DNA of 8,941 nucleotides, taken from contig JAAGZM010000295.1 in assembly GCA_024206355.1 (NCBI GenBank), positions 1-8,941 of the forward strand. The letters run 5' to 3'. Positions within the stretch are counted from its first letter, which is position 1. Each line of letters starts with the position of its first letter. Shown here piece by piece: positions 1-6,770 of this stretch. Origin of the DNA: Gammaproteobacteria bacterium (GTDB lineage Bacteria; Pseudomonadota; Gammaproteobacteria; Enterobacterales; GCA-2746155). The position numbers were made by a program, and so were the translations under genes. The notes under the pieces are model-generated. The model was not told the DNA's origin and made no database searches. It saw only the letters and a list, made by a program, of their open reading frames with translations.

Positions 1-1
1 G

Positions 2-400
2 TGGTCAGCCATGTCCATGGAAGAAATTGCCAGCATTGAACAGGGTATGGATATAAATGGAACATTAAAGGCTTCAGATATGGGAGTCAATTTGTGTTTT
101 CAGGGGATCCCAGAATTTTCTCAAATTCCTATGGGTACAATGATAAAGTTTCCATCTGGAGCAGTGTTAAAGGTTGAAGAGTATAATCCTCCTTGTAAAG
201 AAATGGGTGTTAAGCTAGCCTCAATTTACAATACTAACTCAGGTAAAAAGATCAAAAATGCTGATTTTTCTCGTCATGCTAAGTTTTGTCGAGGGCTTGT
301 GGGTGTAGTTGAAGTTGCTGGCACTATAAACGCAGGAGATGAAGTTATTGTTGAATTTCATAAACTCCCCAAATGGTTAGCTCGATTGACAAAAAACTAA
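2..400 (+). CDS. MOSC-domain protein, 3' part (5' end outside the window)
   Basis: This is the C-terminal part of a MOSC-domain protein. The family covers the sulfur-carrier domain of molybdenum-cofactor sulfurases and stand-alone relatives such as YiiM/YcbX, which handle Mo-cofactor or N-hydroxylated substrates. The frame is open to the window edge (Trp-Ser-Ala before the first Met at base 11), and about 130 residues is too short for a whole protein of this type, so the true start is probably upstream and the Met at base 11 is internal. Visible family features are G-V-N-L...G-I-P near the start, F-P-S-G-A before a strand, the N-P-P-C segment carrying the conserved MOSC cysteine, and a closing R-G-L-V-G-V-V-E...I-N-A-G-D-E-V segment. 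The gene ends in TAA 17 bases before a strong hairpin terminator. It converges on the receptor gene and is probably not part of the uptake locus. The subfamily and exact substrate cannot be assigned. Confidence 0.85.
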   Translation, partial: WSAMSMEEIASIEQGMDINGTLKASDMGVNLCFQGIPEFSQIPMGTMIKFPSGAVLKVEEYNPPCKEMGVKLASIYNTNSGKKIKNADFSRHAKFCRGLVGVVEVAGTINAGDEVIVEFHKLPKWLARLTKN

Positions 401-417
401 TGCCAATACTCTATAAC

Positions 418-455
418 AAAAAAACCAGTAACATTTTCATGTTACTGGTTTTTTT
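418..455. terminator. Bidirectional rho-independent terminator
   Basis: A perfect 15-bp inverted repeat (arms 418-432 and 441-455, core AACCAGTAAC/GTTACTGGTT) encloses an 8-base loop. The arms begin with seven A and end with seven T, so a transcript from either strand ends in a hairpin followed by a U-tract. It lies between the stop of the MOSC gene (400) and the stop of the leftward receptor gene (498), which is where a shared terminator for convergent genes is expected. Confidence 0.87.
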
Positions 456-497
456 GTGACCTAAAAACGGGGATTCAGATCACCTCACAACTCTGTT

Positions 498-2915
498 TTA
501 TTCCCAGTTCATACCCATTCTAATACCAAATGTACGTGGCTTCCATACTGCCCAATGAGTTGCTGGGTAGCTTGCTCCACCGTCGTAGCTACTGTCAAAG
601 TTACGCTCATCAGTTAAATTGTCTACATAGGCTTCAACATACCAGTTTGCATCAGGTTCATAACCTATTCGTGCAGACCAAGTCTGAGATGCTGGAACCC
701 TCCAGACGTCGTCAAATGTAAATCCACCATCGCGTGCATCTTCCCAATAAGTTTCTATGCTTGTTGTAATAGAACTGCCATTGCTAAGTGGGAAACTACC
801 GTCTAGTACTAGGGCGCCACTATTTTCTGGAGTCCAGGGGATCTTGTTACCTTCACAGCCACCCTCTACACCGCCACAGTCACCTGCATCAACACCAAAT
901 ACCTTAGAATCTATGATGTTAAAATTCAGCATCAGAGTAAAGTATTCACCCAAGGCTGTATTGGTAGAAGCTTCTATTCCATTAGCTTCATTATTACCCA
1001 AATTAGAGATAACTGTTTGACCGCCTTCTAATCGTCTACTGATTTGCAAACCTCTATAATCGTAGCTGTAAAAGGTAAAACGAACATCTGTATCATCAAA
1101 CCAGGTGTCCTTGTAACCAAGTTCATAAGACTCAACAAATTCAGGGTCAAAGCTTACACTCTGAGCATTAGCGTTAGTTAGATCATAAACACTATCTAGT
1201 TCTGCACCATCTCTACCTTCAAAATCATGCGAATCGAAACCACCTGATTTGTAGCCTTCAGTATAACTGGCATAGAGCATCATATCGTCAGTGGCTTGCC
1301 ATCTAGCCAGATATTTATAAGAGGTATCAGACCAGCTTTTACTTGTACTAATTTGTTCAGCTGTTGTACCACCAATATTCCAGTTTGCTGGCATCGAGTA
1401 ACCATTGGTAAATTGGATATTTTTATATGTTTTGTCATCCTGTGTATGGCGTACACCAAATTCAAGATTGATAGTGTCAGTAAGTTGATAATCCAAATTT
1501 AGATAAGTTGCCCAACCACTGTATTCACCATTAGCATGACTGTATTCATGGACCAGATCAGAGTCTGGATTATTGAGAATGTTAGGATAATAAGATTCTG
1601 CTAAATAGGTACTTCCATAGTAATCATTGAAGTTATCATGAAAGTTTTGGCATGTATCAGTATTAGTTCTATCTAATCCATAATAAGCGCTATAGTAATC
1701 ACACATCCATTGATCACTCATCATGTTGAGGGTGTGATTTCTTAGATCTTCATTATACAATGAAGCACCGGCATACCATGAAAGTGGTCCATCACCATTA
1801 GAATTCAAACGAATTTCCAACTGAGAATATTGACCTTCTTGATCTACTGCCCAGGAGCCATTGTAAGCAGGAGCAGGAGAGGGCAGCCATTGCTCAGCAT
1901 ACAGATAATTGTGATCTTTATAACCTGCATTAATTGTCAAATCTGCAAAATCAAATTCTTTTTCAAGTTTTAGTTGTAGGTTAAGTACTTCCGCTTCATC
2001 TCGTAATCCCCAATGTGAATTTGTATCAATATTCAGTTCATCACCACGGTTACCATCCCAGATAGCGTCATAGCCCTCCCAAAGTTCACCTTTTTCGATA
2101 AATCGATACAGTCCAGCTGGATATGTTCGGTCTTCATACTCAGCCATAGTAGTTATTTTAAGATCATCTTTAGCATAGGTCGTTGACCAACGAATTGCTT
2201 TTACATCAGTATCTGATGGTTGATCATCTGGATTAATGTTGGTCATATGAGAATCTTCGTCATGAGATACAATTGCAAATCGCATGGCTATATTTTCATT
2301 AATAGGAAAGTTTACTGTGGCATTGAGTTTGAATAGGTTATTTTCACCGATATCTATGTCAACGCTAGATTCATAGTAATCAAGCTCTGCTTGACGAGTG
2401 TGAACGCTGATTGCACCGCCAATAGCATTACGACCAAACAGGAAGCCCTGTGGACCATTTACTATTTCAGCCCGATCCATATCAAATAATGTACTAATTG
2501 CTGATCCAGATCTTCCTTCATATTGATCATTTTTAAAAAAACCAAGAGATGGATCTCCACCTGAACCATAGTCTTCGGTTCTAACTCCACGAACGTTGAT
2601 AGAATCAAGAAAACTGTTTTGGCTGCCGCCATTAACTCCAGGTGAATAATTAACGAGATCCATGACATCGACAAGATGTACTTCTTCAATAAATTCTCCT
2701 GTTAAGGCTGTAACCGCCAATGGGACAGTTTGCAGTGATTCAGCAGTTTTCGTTGCTGTAACGATTATTACTTCAGATCCATCTTTATCTTCCGCAGCAT
2801 ATACAGGTGCCGATACAACGGTTGCAAAAAGAGCTGCAGATACAGCTTCAGCTAGATAACTTCTTCGAACGATTTTCTTGGAAGTGCTGTGTTCTTTTAA
2901 AGTTCCATAAGTCAT
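498..2915 (-). CDS. TonB-dependent outer-membrane receptor
   Basis: An 805-residue TonB-dependent receptor, which imports a scarce or large ligand across the outer membrane using TonB-ExbBD energy. The N-terminus has a basic stretch (KK..RR), a hydrophobic stretch and an Ala-rich signal-peptidase site near residue 40 (PVYA/AED). The TonB box follows at about 48-54 (EVIIVTA). The plug domain spans roughly 60-175, with DMDRAEIVNGPQG and FGRNAIGGAIS matching the conserved R-I-E-V-x-x-G-P-Q-x-x-x-x-G-R-N-A-x-G-G signature. The rest is the barrel, including the late motifs Y-T-E-G-Y-K-S-G-G-F (about 550-559), V-E-S-Y-E-L-G-Y-K and D-N-L-T-D-E-R. The ATG is preceded by GGGGA at a normal 5-6 base spacing. 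There is no N-terminal secretin/signalling extension, so FecA-type surface signalling is unlikely. Predicted loops are Tyr/Asp/Asn/Trp-rich and carry two cysteine pairs (about 404/421 and 679/686). The chain ends in Trp-Glu rather than a terminal aromatic residue. The substrate is unknown; nothing marks it as a siderophore, B12 or maltodextrin receptor. Confidence 0.95.
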   Translation of the reverse strand: MTYGTLKEHSTSKKIVRRSYLAEAVSAALFATVVSAPVYAAEDKDGSEVIIVTATKTAESLQTVPLAVTALTGEFIEEVHLVDVMDLVNYSPGVNGGSQNSFLDSINVRGVRTEDYGSGGDPSLGFFKNDQYEGRSGSAISTLFDMDRAEIVNGPQGFLFGRNAIGGAISVHTRQAELDYYESSVDIDIGENNLFKLNATVNFPINENIAMRFAIVSHDEDSHMTNINPDDQPSDTDVKAIRWSTTYAKDDLKITTMAEYEDRTYPAGLYRFIEKGELWEGYDAIWDGNRGDELNIDTNSHWGLRDEAEVLNLQLKLEKEFDFADLTINAGYKDHNYLYAEQWLPSPAPAYNGSWAVDQEGQYSQLEIRLNSNGDGPLSWYAGASLYNEDLRNHTLNMMSDQWMCDYYSAYYGLDRTNTDTCQNFHDNFNDYYGSTYLAESYYPNILNNPDSDLVHEYSHANGEYSGWATYLNLDYQLTDTINLEFGVRHTQDDKTYKNIQFTNGYSMPANWNIGGTTAEQISTSKSWSDTSYKYLARWQATDDMMLYASYTEGYKSGGFDSHDFEGRDGAELDSVYDLTNANAQSVSFDPEFVESYELGYKDTWFDDTDVRFTFYSYDYRGLQISRRLEGGQTVISNLGNNEANGIEASTNTALGEYFTLMLNFNIIDSKVFGVDAGDCGGVEGGCEGNKIPWTPENSGALVLDGSFPLSNGSSITTSIETYWEDARDGGFTFDDVWRVPASQTWSARIGYEPDANWYVEAYVDNLTDERNFDSSYDGGASYPATHWAVWKPRTFGIRMGMNWE

Positions 2916-2944
2916 TTGATTCCCCAGATTGATTAATTTTTAGA

Positions 2945-2957
2945 TGTAATAATTACA
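2945..2957. promoter_or_regulatory. AT-rich palindrome upstream of the receptor gene
   Basis: A perfect 6-1-6 palindrome, TGTAAT-A-ATTACA, lies 30-42 bases before the receptor start codon, in the expected leader or promoter zone. Its position would suit a repressor operator, but the surroundings are very AT-rich and such palindromes can arise by chance. No convincing -35/-10 pair was found near it, and no regulator family can be assigned. Confidence 0.25.
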
Positions 2958-3043
2958 ATACATATTTAGTCATGTACTGTAAGGATTCATTTTATCTGCT
3001 AATTTTTTTTAAATTTTAGGTTTTACAAATTTAGCTAATCAGT

Positions 3044-3077
3044 TAGGTATTTGAAATACCCCTATTGTGTAGGTGTA
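3044..3077. promoter_or_regulatory. Cluster of three ATACC-type inverted half-sites (candidate operator)
   Basis: Three related half-sites alternate in orientation in the 194-bp gap between the sulfotransferase and receptor genes. They are TAGGTAT (3044-3050), five bases, ATACCCCTA (3056-3064), five bases, and TAGGTGTA (3070-3077). The first two include the perfect palindrome GGTATTT-G-AAATACC (3046-3060). The second and third pair as TACCCCTA with TAGGTGTA, one mismatch. The half-site resembles the arms of the palindrome at 4795-4813 in the divergent region, which suggests one regulator serving both. The cluster lies 130-160 bases upstream of the receptor start, on the far side of an A/T-tract region (about 2999-3020). 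That the site is functional is inference. Confidence 0.42.
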
Positions 3078-3085
3078 AATATAAG

Positions 3086-3108
3086 GACCATATAATCTAT
3101 TATCGGTC
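3086..3108 (-). terminator. Weak hairpin just after the sulfotransferase stop
   Basis: Read leftward, an interrupted inverted repeat begins two bases after the TAG of the sulfotransferase gene. GACC pairs with GGTC (3105-3108 with 3086-3089), and ATAAT with ATTAT inside it, with a small bulge and a tight loop. The bases that follow are T-rich (TTATATTT) but not a clean U-tract. It could be a weak terminator or attenuator between the two leftward genes; the pairing is AT-rich and may not be significant. Confidence 0.25.
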
Positions 3109-3109
3109 A

Positions 3110-4729
3110 CTAGTCAGAATATTTTTCTACCTCTAAATCGTGTTTTTTCAGGATCTCAAGCATTGGTTGTAATTGCTTTTCGTATTTGAGCCAACGATCA
3201 ATAGAACGGGTATGGGCTGGTTCTCTTACCTGTACTGTACTGGCTGTAGCTACTGCAGTTTTTTGCTTGTGAAAATTAAGACATTCATCTTGCCAAGGAA
3301 GCTCAAGATAGTCGATTAATGCCCGGGCATTAGTTTCTATATCAGACACTGTTTCTTCATAACTGATATCAAAGAATCGTCCTGGAAAACGTTCTCTCCA
3401 GATCTGCATAAGATTTCTGTATCTTACATGATGTCTAGCCATTTCCTGTTGGTCATAGGAATGTAAGTAAGCGTCGGCAAATAACTGTTTGTAACTTGAA
3501 AAACAAGAATCCATCGGGTTTCTAACCAGATGAACAATTTTTGCATTAGGCAATGCCTTTAGAATAATTGGTAAATTCAGGTAGTTTGTTGGTAATTTAT
3601 CAACAAATTTTTCTGCACTACCACGCATTCTACCTGTGGTTTGAATATACTTTGTAGCTAATAATCGACCGTCCAAATCTTTTACTGATGCATAAATCTC
3701 TGGAGAAAAACGTTGATCGGTACCAACATTACCCAATCTACGCATAGTAAGGGGGAACTGTTGCAATTCACCTGCAGAGTGCACATCAGAATGGCTAGTT
3801 ATAATTCTCTCAATCAGAGTTGTGCCTGAGCGAGGCTGACCTAATACAAATATAGGTGATGCTTCTGCAATGCCAGGACCACTGTTCGCTAACCATTGCT
3901 CTGTAAAATGTTCAGTCAAGTACTCAAAAGTTTTGATTTCATTGACTTCATCATAGTTATTACTTGACCTGGCAGCTCTGGCGCCTTTAGAAAAAGCGTC
4001 AAAAGCTTCACTCCAGCGTTGCTGATCTTCATATTCTTTGCCGATAGCATAATAATAAAATGCTTGGCCCTTTTGATTATTTTGATTTTTTTTGCATAGT
4101 TTTTTCATTTTCTCTAGATGCTTGTTATCTTTAGCTCTAATAGACTGTGAGAGTGACCAATGTATTTGTGGTGAGTCAGGTCGCTTTTTAATAATGTTCT
4201 TAAACAGAGCTTCAGATGTTTCAGTATCACCATGATTTACTAGATTGTTTGCAAGGTTACTCATATATTCTATATTTTCAGGATCAATGGTATAAGCTCT
4301 GCCAAAAGCTGACTTGGCGAGACTGTGTTCACCCATCATAGAGAAAGTGGTTCCTATCAAGGTTAATACTGTTGGATCATCAGTGCGAATTCTACGGACT
4401 TCCTGCAAAGCATGATCGGAAAGATTTACCTTACCGTTTTTCATATAGAGGTAGGCTAATTGCGCCCAAGCTGCAACATGATCATTATCCAGTTTGACAA
4501 CAGATTGGAAAGCACTGAAAGCAATATTGTTATTTTTTGTCTCCAATCCAACAAGTCCTACAAGAAAATGTGCAGGTACCAGATCTGGTTGTAGTTGTAA
4601 AAGTTCCTGGCAGCACTGTCCAGCAACATTAAAGTTTCTTTGACTGTAAGCAGTTGAACCTTTTTTTAATAATTCTTGTAATTGTTTTCTATTTTCAGCA
4701 GAGGGGGTATTGTTCATGGGATGTTCCAT
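3110..4729 (-). CDS. TPR-repeat sulfotransferase family protein
   Basis: A 539-residue two-part protein: N-terminal tetratricopeptide repeats joined to a PAPS-dependent sulfotransferase domain (Sulfotransfer_3 type). About six TPR-like helical pairs cover residues 20-255, with the typical small/aromatic pattern and D-P-E-N or P-D turns (around 47, 149 and 184). The catalytic half starts near 291. The 5'-phosphosulfate loop is Q-P-R-S-G-T-T-L-I-E-R (298-308), followed by S-A-G-E-L, V-D-K-L-P-T-N-Y (376-383), the 3'-phosphate motif R-N-P-M-D-S (403-408) with downstream Ser/Tyr, and a C-terminal V-R-E-P-A-H-T-R-S-I-D-R-W segment. No signal peptide or membrane segment is visible, so it should be cytoplasmic. 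The acceptor is unknown. It is codirectional with the receptor gene 194 bases downstream, a pairing often seen in receptor-rich marine bacteria. The start is uncertain: ATG at 4729 has a poor ribosome site, while the second ATG (at 4717, residue 5) has GGA seven bases upstream. Confidence 0.95.
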   Translation of the reverse strand: MEHPMNNTPSAENRKQLQELLKKGSTAYSQRNFNVAGQCCQELLQLQPDLVPAHFLVGLVGLETKNNNIAFSAFQSVVKLDNDHVAAWAQLAYLYMKNGKVNLSDHALQEVRRIRTDDPTVLTLIGTTFSMMGEHSLAKSAFGRAYTIDPENIEYMSNLANNLVNHGDTETSEALFKNIIKKRPDSPQIHWSLSQSIRAKDNKHLEKMKKLCKKNQNNQKGQAFYYYAIGKEYEDQQRWSEAFDAFSKGARAARSSNNYDEVNEIKTFEYLTEHFTEQWLANSGPGIAEASPIFVLGQPRSGTTLIERIITSHSDVHSAGELQQFPLTMRRLGNVGTDQRFSPEIYASVKDLDGRLLATKYIQTTGRMRGSAEKFVDKLPTNYLNLPIILKALPNAKIVHLVRNPMDSCFSSYKQLFADAYLHSYDQQEMARHHVRYRNLMQIWRERFPGRFFDISYEETVSDIETNARALIDYLELPWQDECLNFHKQKTAVATASTVQVREPAHTRSIDRWLKYEKQLQPMLEILKKHDLEVEKYSD

Positions 4730-4747
4730 TCAATCTAGTTATTAATA

Positions 4748-4776
4748 ATAATCTCAGTTTGTTCCCAATGTTACAA
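4748..4776 (-). promoter_or_regulatory. Candidate promoter of the sulfotransferase gene
   Basis: Read leftward, TTGTAA (4771-4776) and GATTAT (4748-4753) are separated by 17 bases, each matching the sigma-70 consensus at four of six positions. Transcription would start near 4741, leaving a leader of only about 12 bases to the first ATG and 24 to the second, which favours the second ATG. The GGGGTAT palindrome is centred about 63 bases upstream of the inferred start, a usual place for an activator site. Transcription has not been shown. Confidence 0.3.
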
Positions 4777-4794
4777 GCCTAATCATACTTGCTG

Positions 4795-4813
4795 ATACCC
4801 CCATTTGGGGTAT
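4795..4813. promoter_or_regulatory. Palindromic operator candidate in the divergent region
   Basis: A perfect inverted repeat, ATACCCC (4795-4801), spacer CATTT, GGGGTAT (4807-4813), lies between the divergent starts at 4729 and 4912. GC-rich arms in an AT-rich intergenic stretch make chance unlikely. Similar half-sites recur at 3044-3077. The centre is 75 bases from one start codon and 108 from the other, so one regulator could act on both transcripts. TACCCC/GGGGTA arms resemble operators of CsoR/FrmR-type proteins and the TACYYMT heptamer of NarL-type regulators, but neither match is specific enough to assign. Confidence 0.5.
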
Positions 4814-4829
4814 TAAAAGTTCTATGCAT

Positions 4830-4856
4830 TTGTTTAGACTGTATTTTTCGTAAAAT
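4830..4856 (+). promoter_or_regulatory. Weak candidate promoter of the symporter gene
   Basis: TTGTTT (4830-4835) and TAAAAT (4851-4856) form a sigma-70-like pair, but the 15-base spacer is short. Transcription would begin near 4863, giving a leader of about 50 bases. The palindrome at 4795-4813 would then be centred near -59, nearly mirroring its position for the leftward promoter. The short spacer keeps confidence low. Confidence 0.2.
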
Positions 4857-4911
4857 CTGTACTAATGTGAACCAATTATTTAGCATCTAAGGTAAAACAT
4901 ATATAAATCTT

Positions 4912-6657
4912 ATGGATATTTACTCAACCAGCATACTGATCAGCATCCTTATCTACCTTATTGTAGGTAATTATGCAGGACGCAAAGTCAAACATCTTGA
5001 GGATTACTTTGTAGTAGGGCGACAGGCACCTACTTTATTAATCGTCGGTACCTTGGTGGCTAGTGTCCTCAGTACTAATGCATTTTTGGGCGAAACAGGC
5101 TTTTCTTATGATACTCAAGGCGGCGCATATATTTTATGGCCGGCTATTTGGGTAGCTGGCTATATTTACGGTGGAATTTACTTTGGACGATATCTTCGTC
5201 GTAGTCGCTCCTTAACTGTAGCTGAATTTTTTGGCCATCGATTTAACAGCAAGTCTGTTCAACAGGCAGCTGGGGTTACTATCGTTCTTGGTATTGGTGG
5301 CTATCTTCTAGCAGTTACTCAGGGTACTGCCGTTATTTTGTCACAACTTACTCCGCTAAGTTATAACCAAGGGCTGTTTGTTTCTTGGCTTAGTTATACG
5401 ATGTTTACACTTTACTCAGGTTCTAGGGGAGTGGTACTTACCGATACCTTAATGTTTCTATTGTTTACCGTTATGACCTTCGTTGCTTTGTACTATATTG
5501 TCGATGTACACGGAGGATGGTTATCTGCGATGGATGGACTCACTAAACTTGAGAGTAAACCTGAGTTGATGACATGGCATGGTGTTGTTGGTGAAGGTAC
5601 AGAATGGGAAACACCTACGGACTATCTGATTTGGTCAATTATTACCGGTATCGCATGGAGCTTGGTGGCGGCTGTTAGTCCTTGGCAATCAAGTCGTTAC
5701 CTTATGGCGAAATCTGAGCATGTGGTGATCCGCTCTGCTTGTATTGCAGCAATAATTGTTGCTGTTAGTAATCTAGCCTTATTTGCGGCGGCTACCGTCG
5801 TAAATCTTAGTAAAGATGATATTTCCCCACCTGAAGAAACGATGATTTGGGCAGCAATGAATATGATGCCTTCTCTAATGGGAGCAATGCTGCTTGCCGG
5901 TGTGATGGCTGCCGCACTGTCATCAGCAACAACATTCTTATCACTGGTCGGCTTTAGTGTCAGCAATGATATTGTTCCTGACCATAAGGGCGATGATCAG
6001 TCGTTATTACTTTTTAGTCGAAAAATTATGTTGCTTGTAGGGATCGTTGCATTACTGGTGAGCTTTTTCATGCCTCCGCAACTATTTTGGCTGACCTATT
6101 ACGTAGGAACCGTATTTGCATCTTCATGGGGCCCCGTTGCATTTATGAGTGTTTGGAGCGATACCATAACGGCAAAGGGAGCATTTTGGGGAATTATTAG
6201 CGGTTTTGCTGGTAATGTTATTTTACGATTCGCTGATTCCTTTGGGTTTGTCGATTTACCTTCATATTTAAATCCGATCTTAGTAGGCGGATTACTTAGC
6301 TTAGTCGTGGTTATCTGGGTATCTAAACTGGGCAAAGTAACGGACACAGAACGTCAGCGTAGACTCGAATTACACCATACTCCTTCAGAAGAAATTGATT
6401 CTAAACAAACCAAACGAACTCAGTGGGCTGCCATAGCTATAGCGATATTTGGAATAGCTGTCACCGTCATTCAGCTTATTTACTACGTATATCCATATCA
6501 GTTGGCAACTGGTACATTGACAGTTGGGCAAGGAATTGACTGGTTTACTGCAGAAGCTTTATTAGCATTAGGTTGGGCAGGTATTTTTGTACCTTGGGCT
6601 ATTGTCTCTTATAGAATAATTGGACGATCTTATAACGGGCTTCAAACAAGTCATTAA
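4912..6657 (+). CDS. Sodium:solute symporter family (SSS) transporter
   Basis: A 581-residue inner-membrane protein of the SSS/SLC5 family (PutP, PanF, vSGLT relatives), which couple solute uptake to the sodium gradient. About 13-15 hydrophobic segments are visible from residue 6 to 569. Family hallmarks are H-L-E-D-Y-F-V-V-G-R (29-37 area) after the first segment, the unwound-helix region S-T-N-A-F-L-G (54-60), T-V-A-E-F-F-G-H-R-F (102-111), and the helix-8 segment G-V-M-A-A-A-L-S-S-A-T (330-340), where Ser337/Ser338 correspond to the Na2-site serine pair of vSGLT/PutP, followed by S-N-D-I. A charged cytoplasmic linker (about 473-503) precedes two further C-terminal helices. The start is the only Met before the first helix, but its ribosome site is weak: AAGG lies about 19 bases upstream. 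The substrate is not determinable. The gene opens the rightward block with the oxidoreductase and cupin, suggesting it imports their substrate. Confidence 0.95.
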   Translation: MDIYSTSILISILIYLIVGNYAGRKVKHLEDYFVVGRQAPTLLIVGTLVASVLSTNAFLGETGFSYDTQGGAYILWPAIWVAGYIYGGIYFGRYLRRSRSLTVAEFFGHRFNSKSVQQAAGVTIVLGIGGYLLAVTQGTAVILSQLTPLSYNQGLFVSWLSYTMFTLYSGSRGVVLTDTLMFLLFTVMTFVALYYIVDVHGGWLSAMDGLTKLESKPELMTWHGVVGEGTEWETPTDYLIWSIITGIAWSLVAAVSPWQSSRYLMAKSEHVVIRSACIAAIIVAVSNLALFAAATVVNLSKDDISPPEETMIWAAMNMMPSLMGAMLLAGVMAAALSSATTFLSLVGFSVSNDIVPDHKGDDQSLLLFSRKIMLLVGIVALLVSFFMPPQLFWLTYYVGTVFASSWGPVAFMSVWSDTITAKGAFWGIISGFAGNVILRFADSFGFVDLPSYLNPILVGGLLSLVVVIWVSKLGKVTDTERQRRLELHHTPSEEIDSKQTKRTQWAAIAIAIFGIAVTVIQLIYYVYPYQLATGTLTVGQGIDWFTAEALLALGWAGIFVPWAIVSYRIIGRSYNGLQTSH

Positions 6658-6757
6658 GTGATTTTTCCTTGCGGATACGCGCGCTAGAATAATTGTTTTT
6701 TTACTTATACGATGCCTTCCTGTTGACTATAGATAGTTGGCATTAAAAAATTGCTTT

Positions 6758-6770
6758 GGATAAAACAATG
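6758..6770 (+). promoter_or_regulatory. Ribosome site that fixes the oxidoreductase start at ATG 6768
   Basis: GGA (6758-6760) lies seven bases before ATG 6768. The frame also holds an in-frame TTG at 6756, but that codon overlaps the GGA and lacks a ribosome site of its own, and the FAD-binding strand starts only a few residues after the ATG, as is usual for the family. ATG 6768 is therefore preferred. The 110-base gap after the symporter contains TTGACT (6723-6728) without a good -10 partner and no clear terminator hairpin, so read-through from the symporter is plausible. Confidence 0.6.

Noticed and set aside
530..2859. Reading frames of 60-90 codons on both strands inside the receptor gene
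   Set aside because: They lie wholly within a well-supported coding region, have low-complexity or unnatural composition, and lack ribosome sites or recognisable motifs.
2855..2866. Twin-arginine-like R-R-S-Y-L in the receptor signal peptide
   Set aside because: It resembles part of a Tat motif, but the flanking residues do not fit, and TonB-dependent receptors are exported unfolded through Sec.
2999..3020. A/T tract region as an UP element or curved DNA
   Set aside because: It is a long A/T-rich run, but no partner -35/-10 pair at the right distance could be identified, so no function is claimed.
4795..4813. Naming the palindrome as a CsoR/FrmR or NarL-type site
   Set aside because: The arms resemble both, but no regulator gene of either family is in the window and the match is too generic.
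5697..6347. Minus-strand frames inside the symporter gene
   Set aside because: They are antisense to conserved transmembrane segments, with compositions explained by the complementary strand.
6665..6702. Terminator after the symporter (GC-rich patch followed by a T-run)
   Set aside because: The GCGGATACGCGCGC patch does not fold into a stable stem adjoining the T-run.
6756..6767. TTG 6756 as the start of the oxidoreductase
   Set aside because: It overlaps the GGA that serves ATG 6768 and adds only four non-conserved residues.
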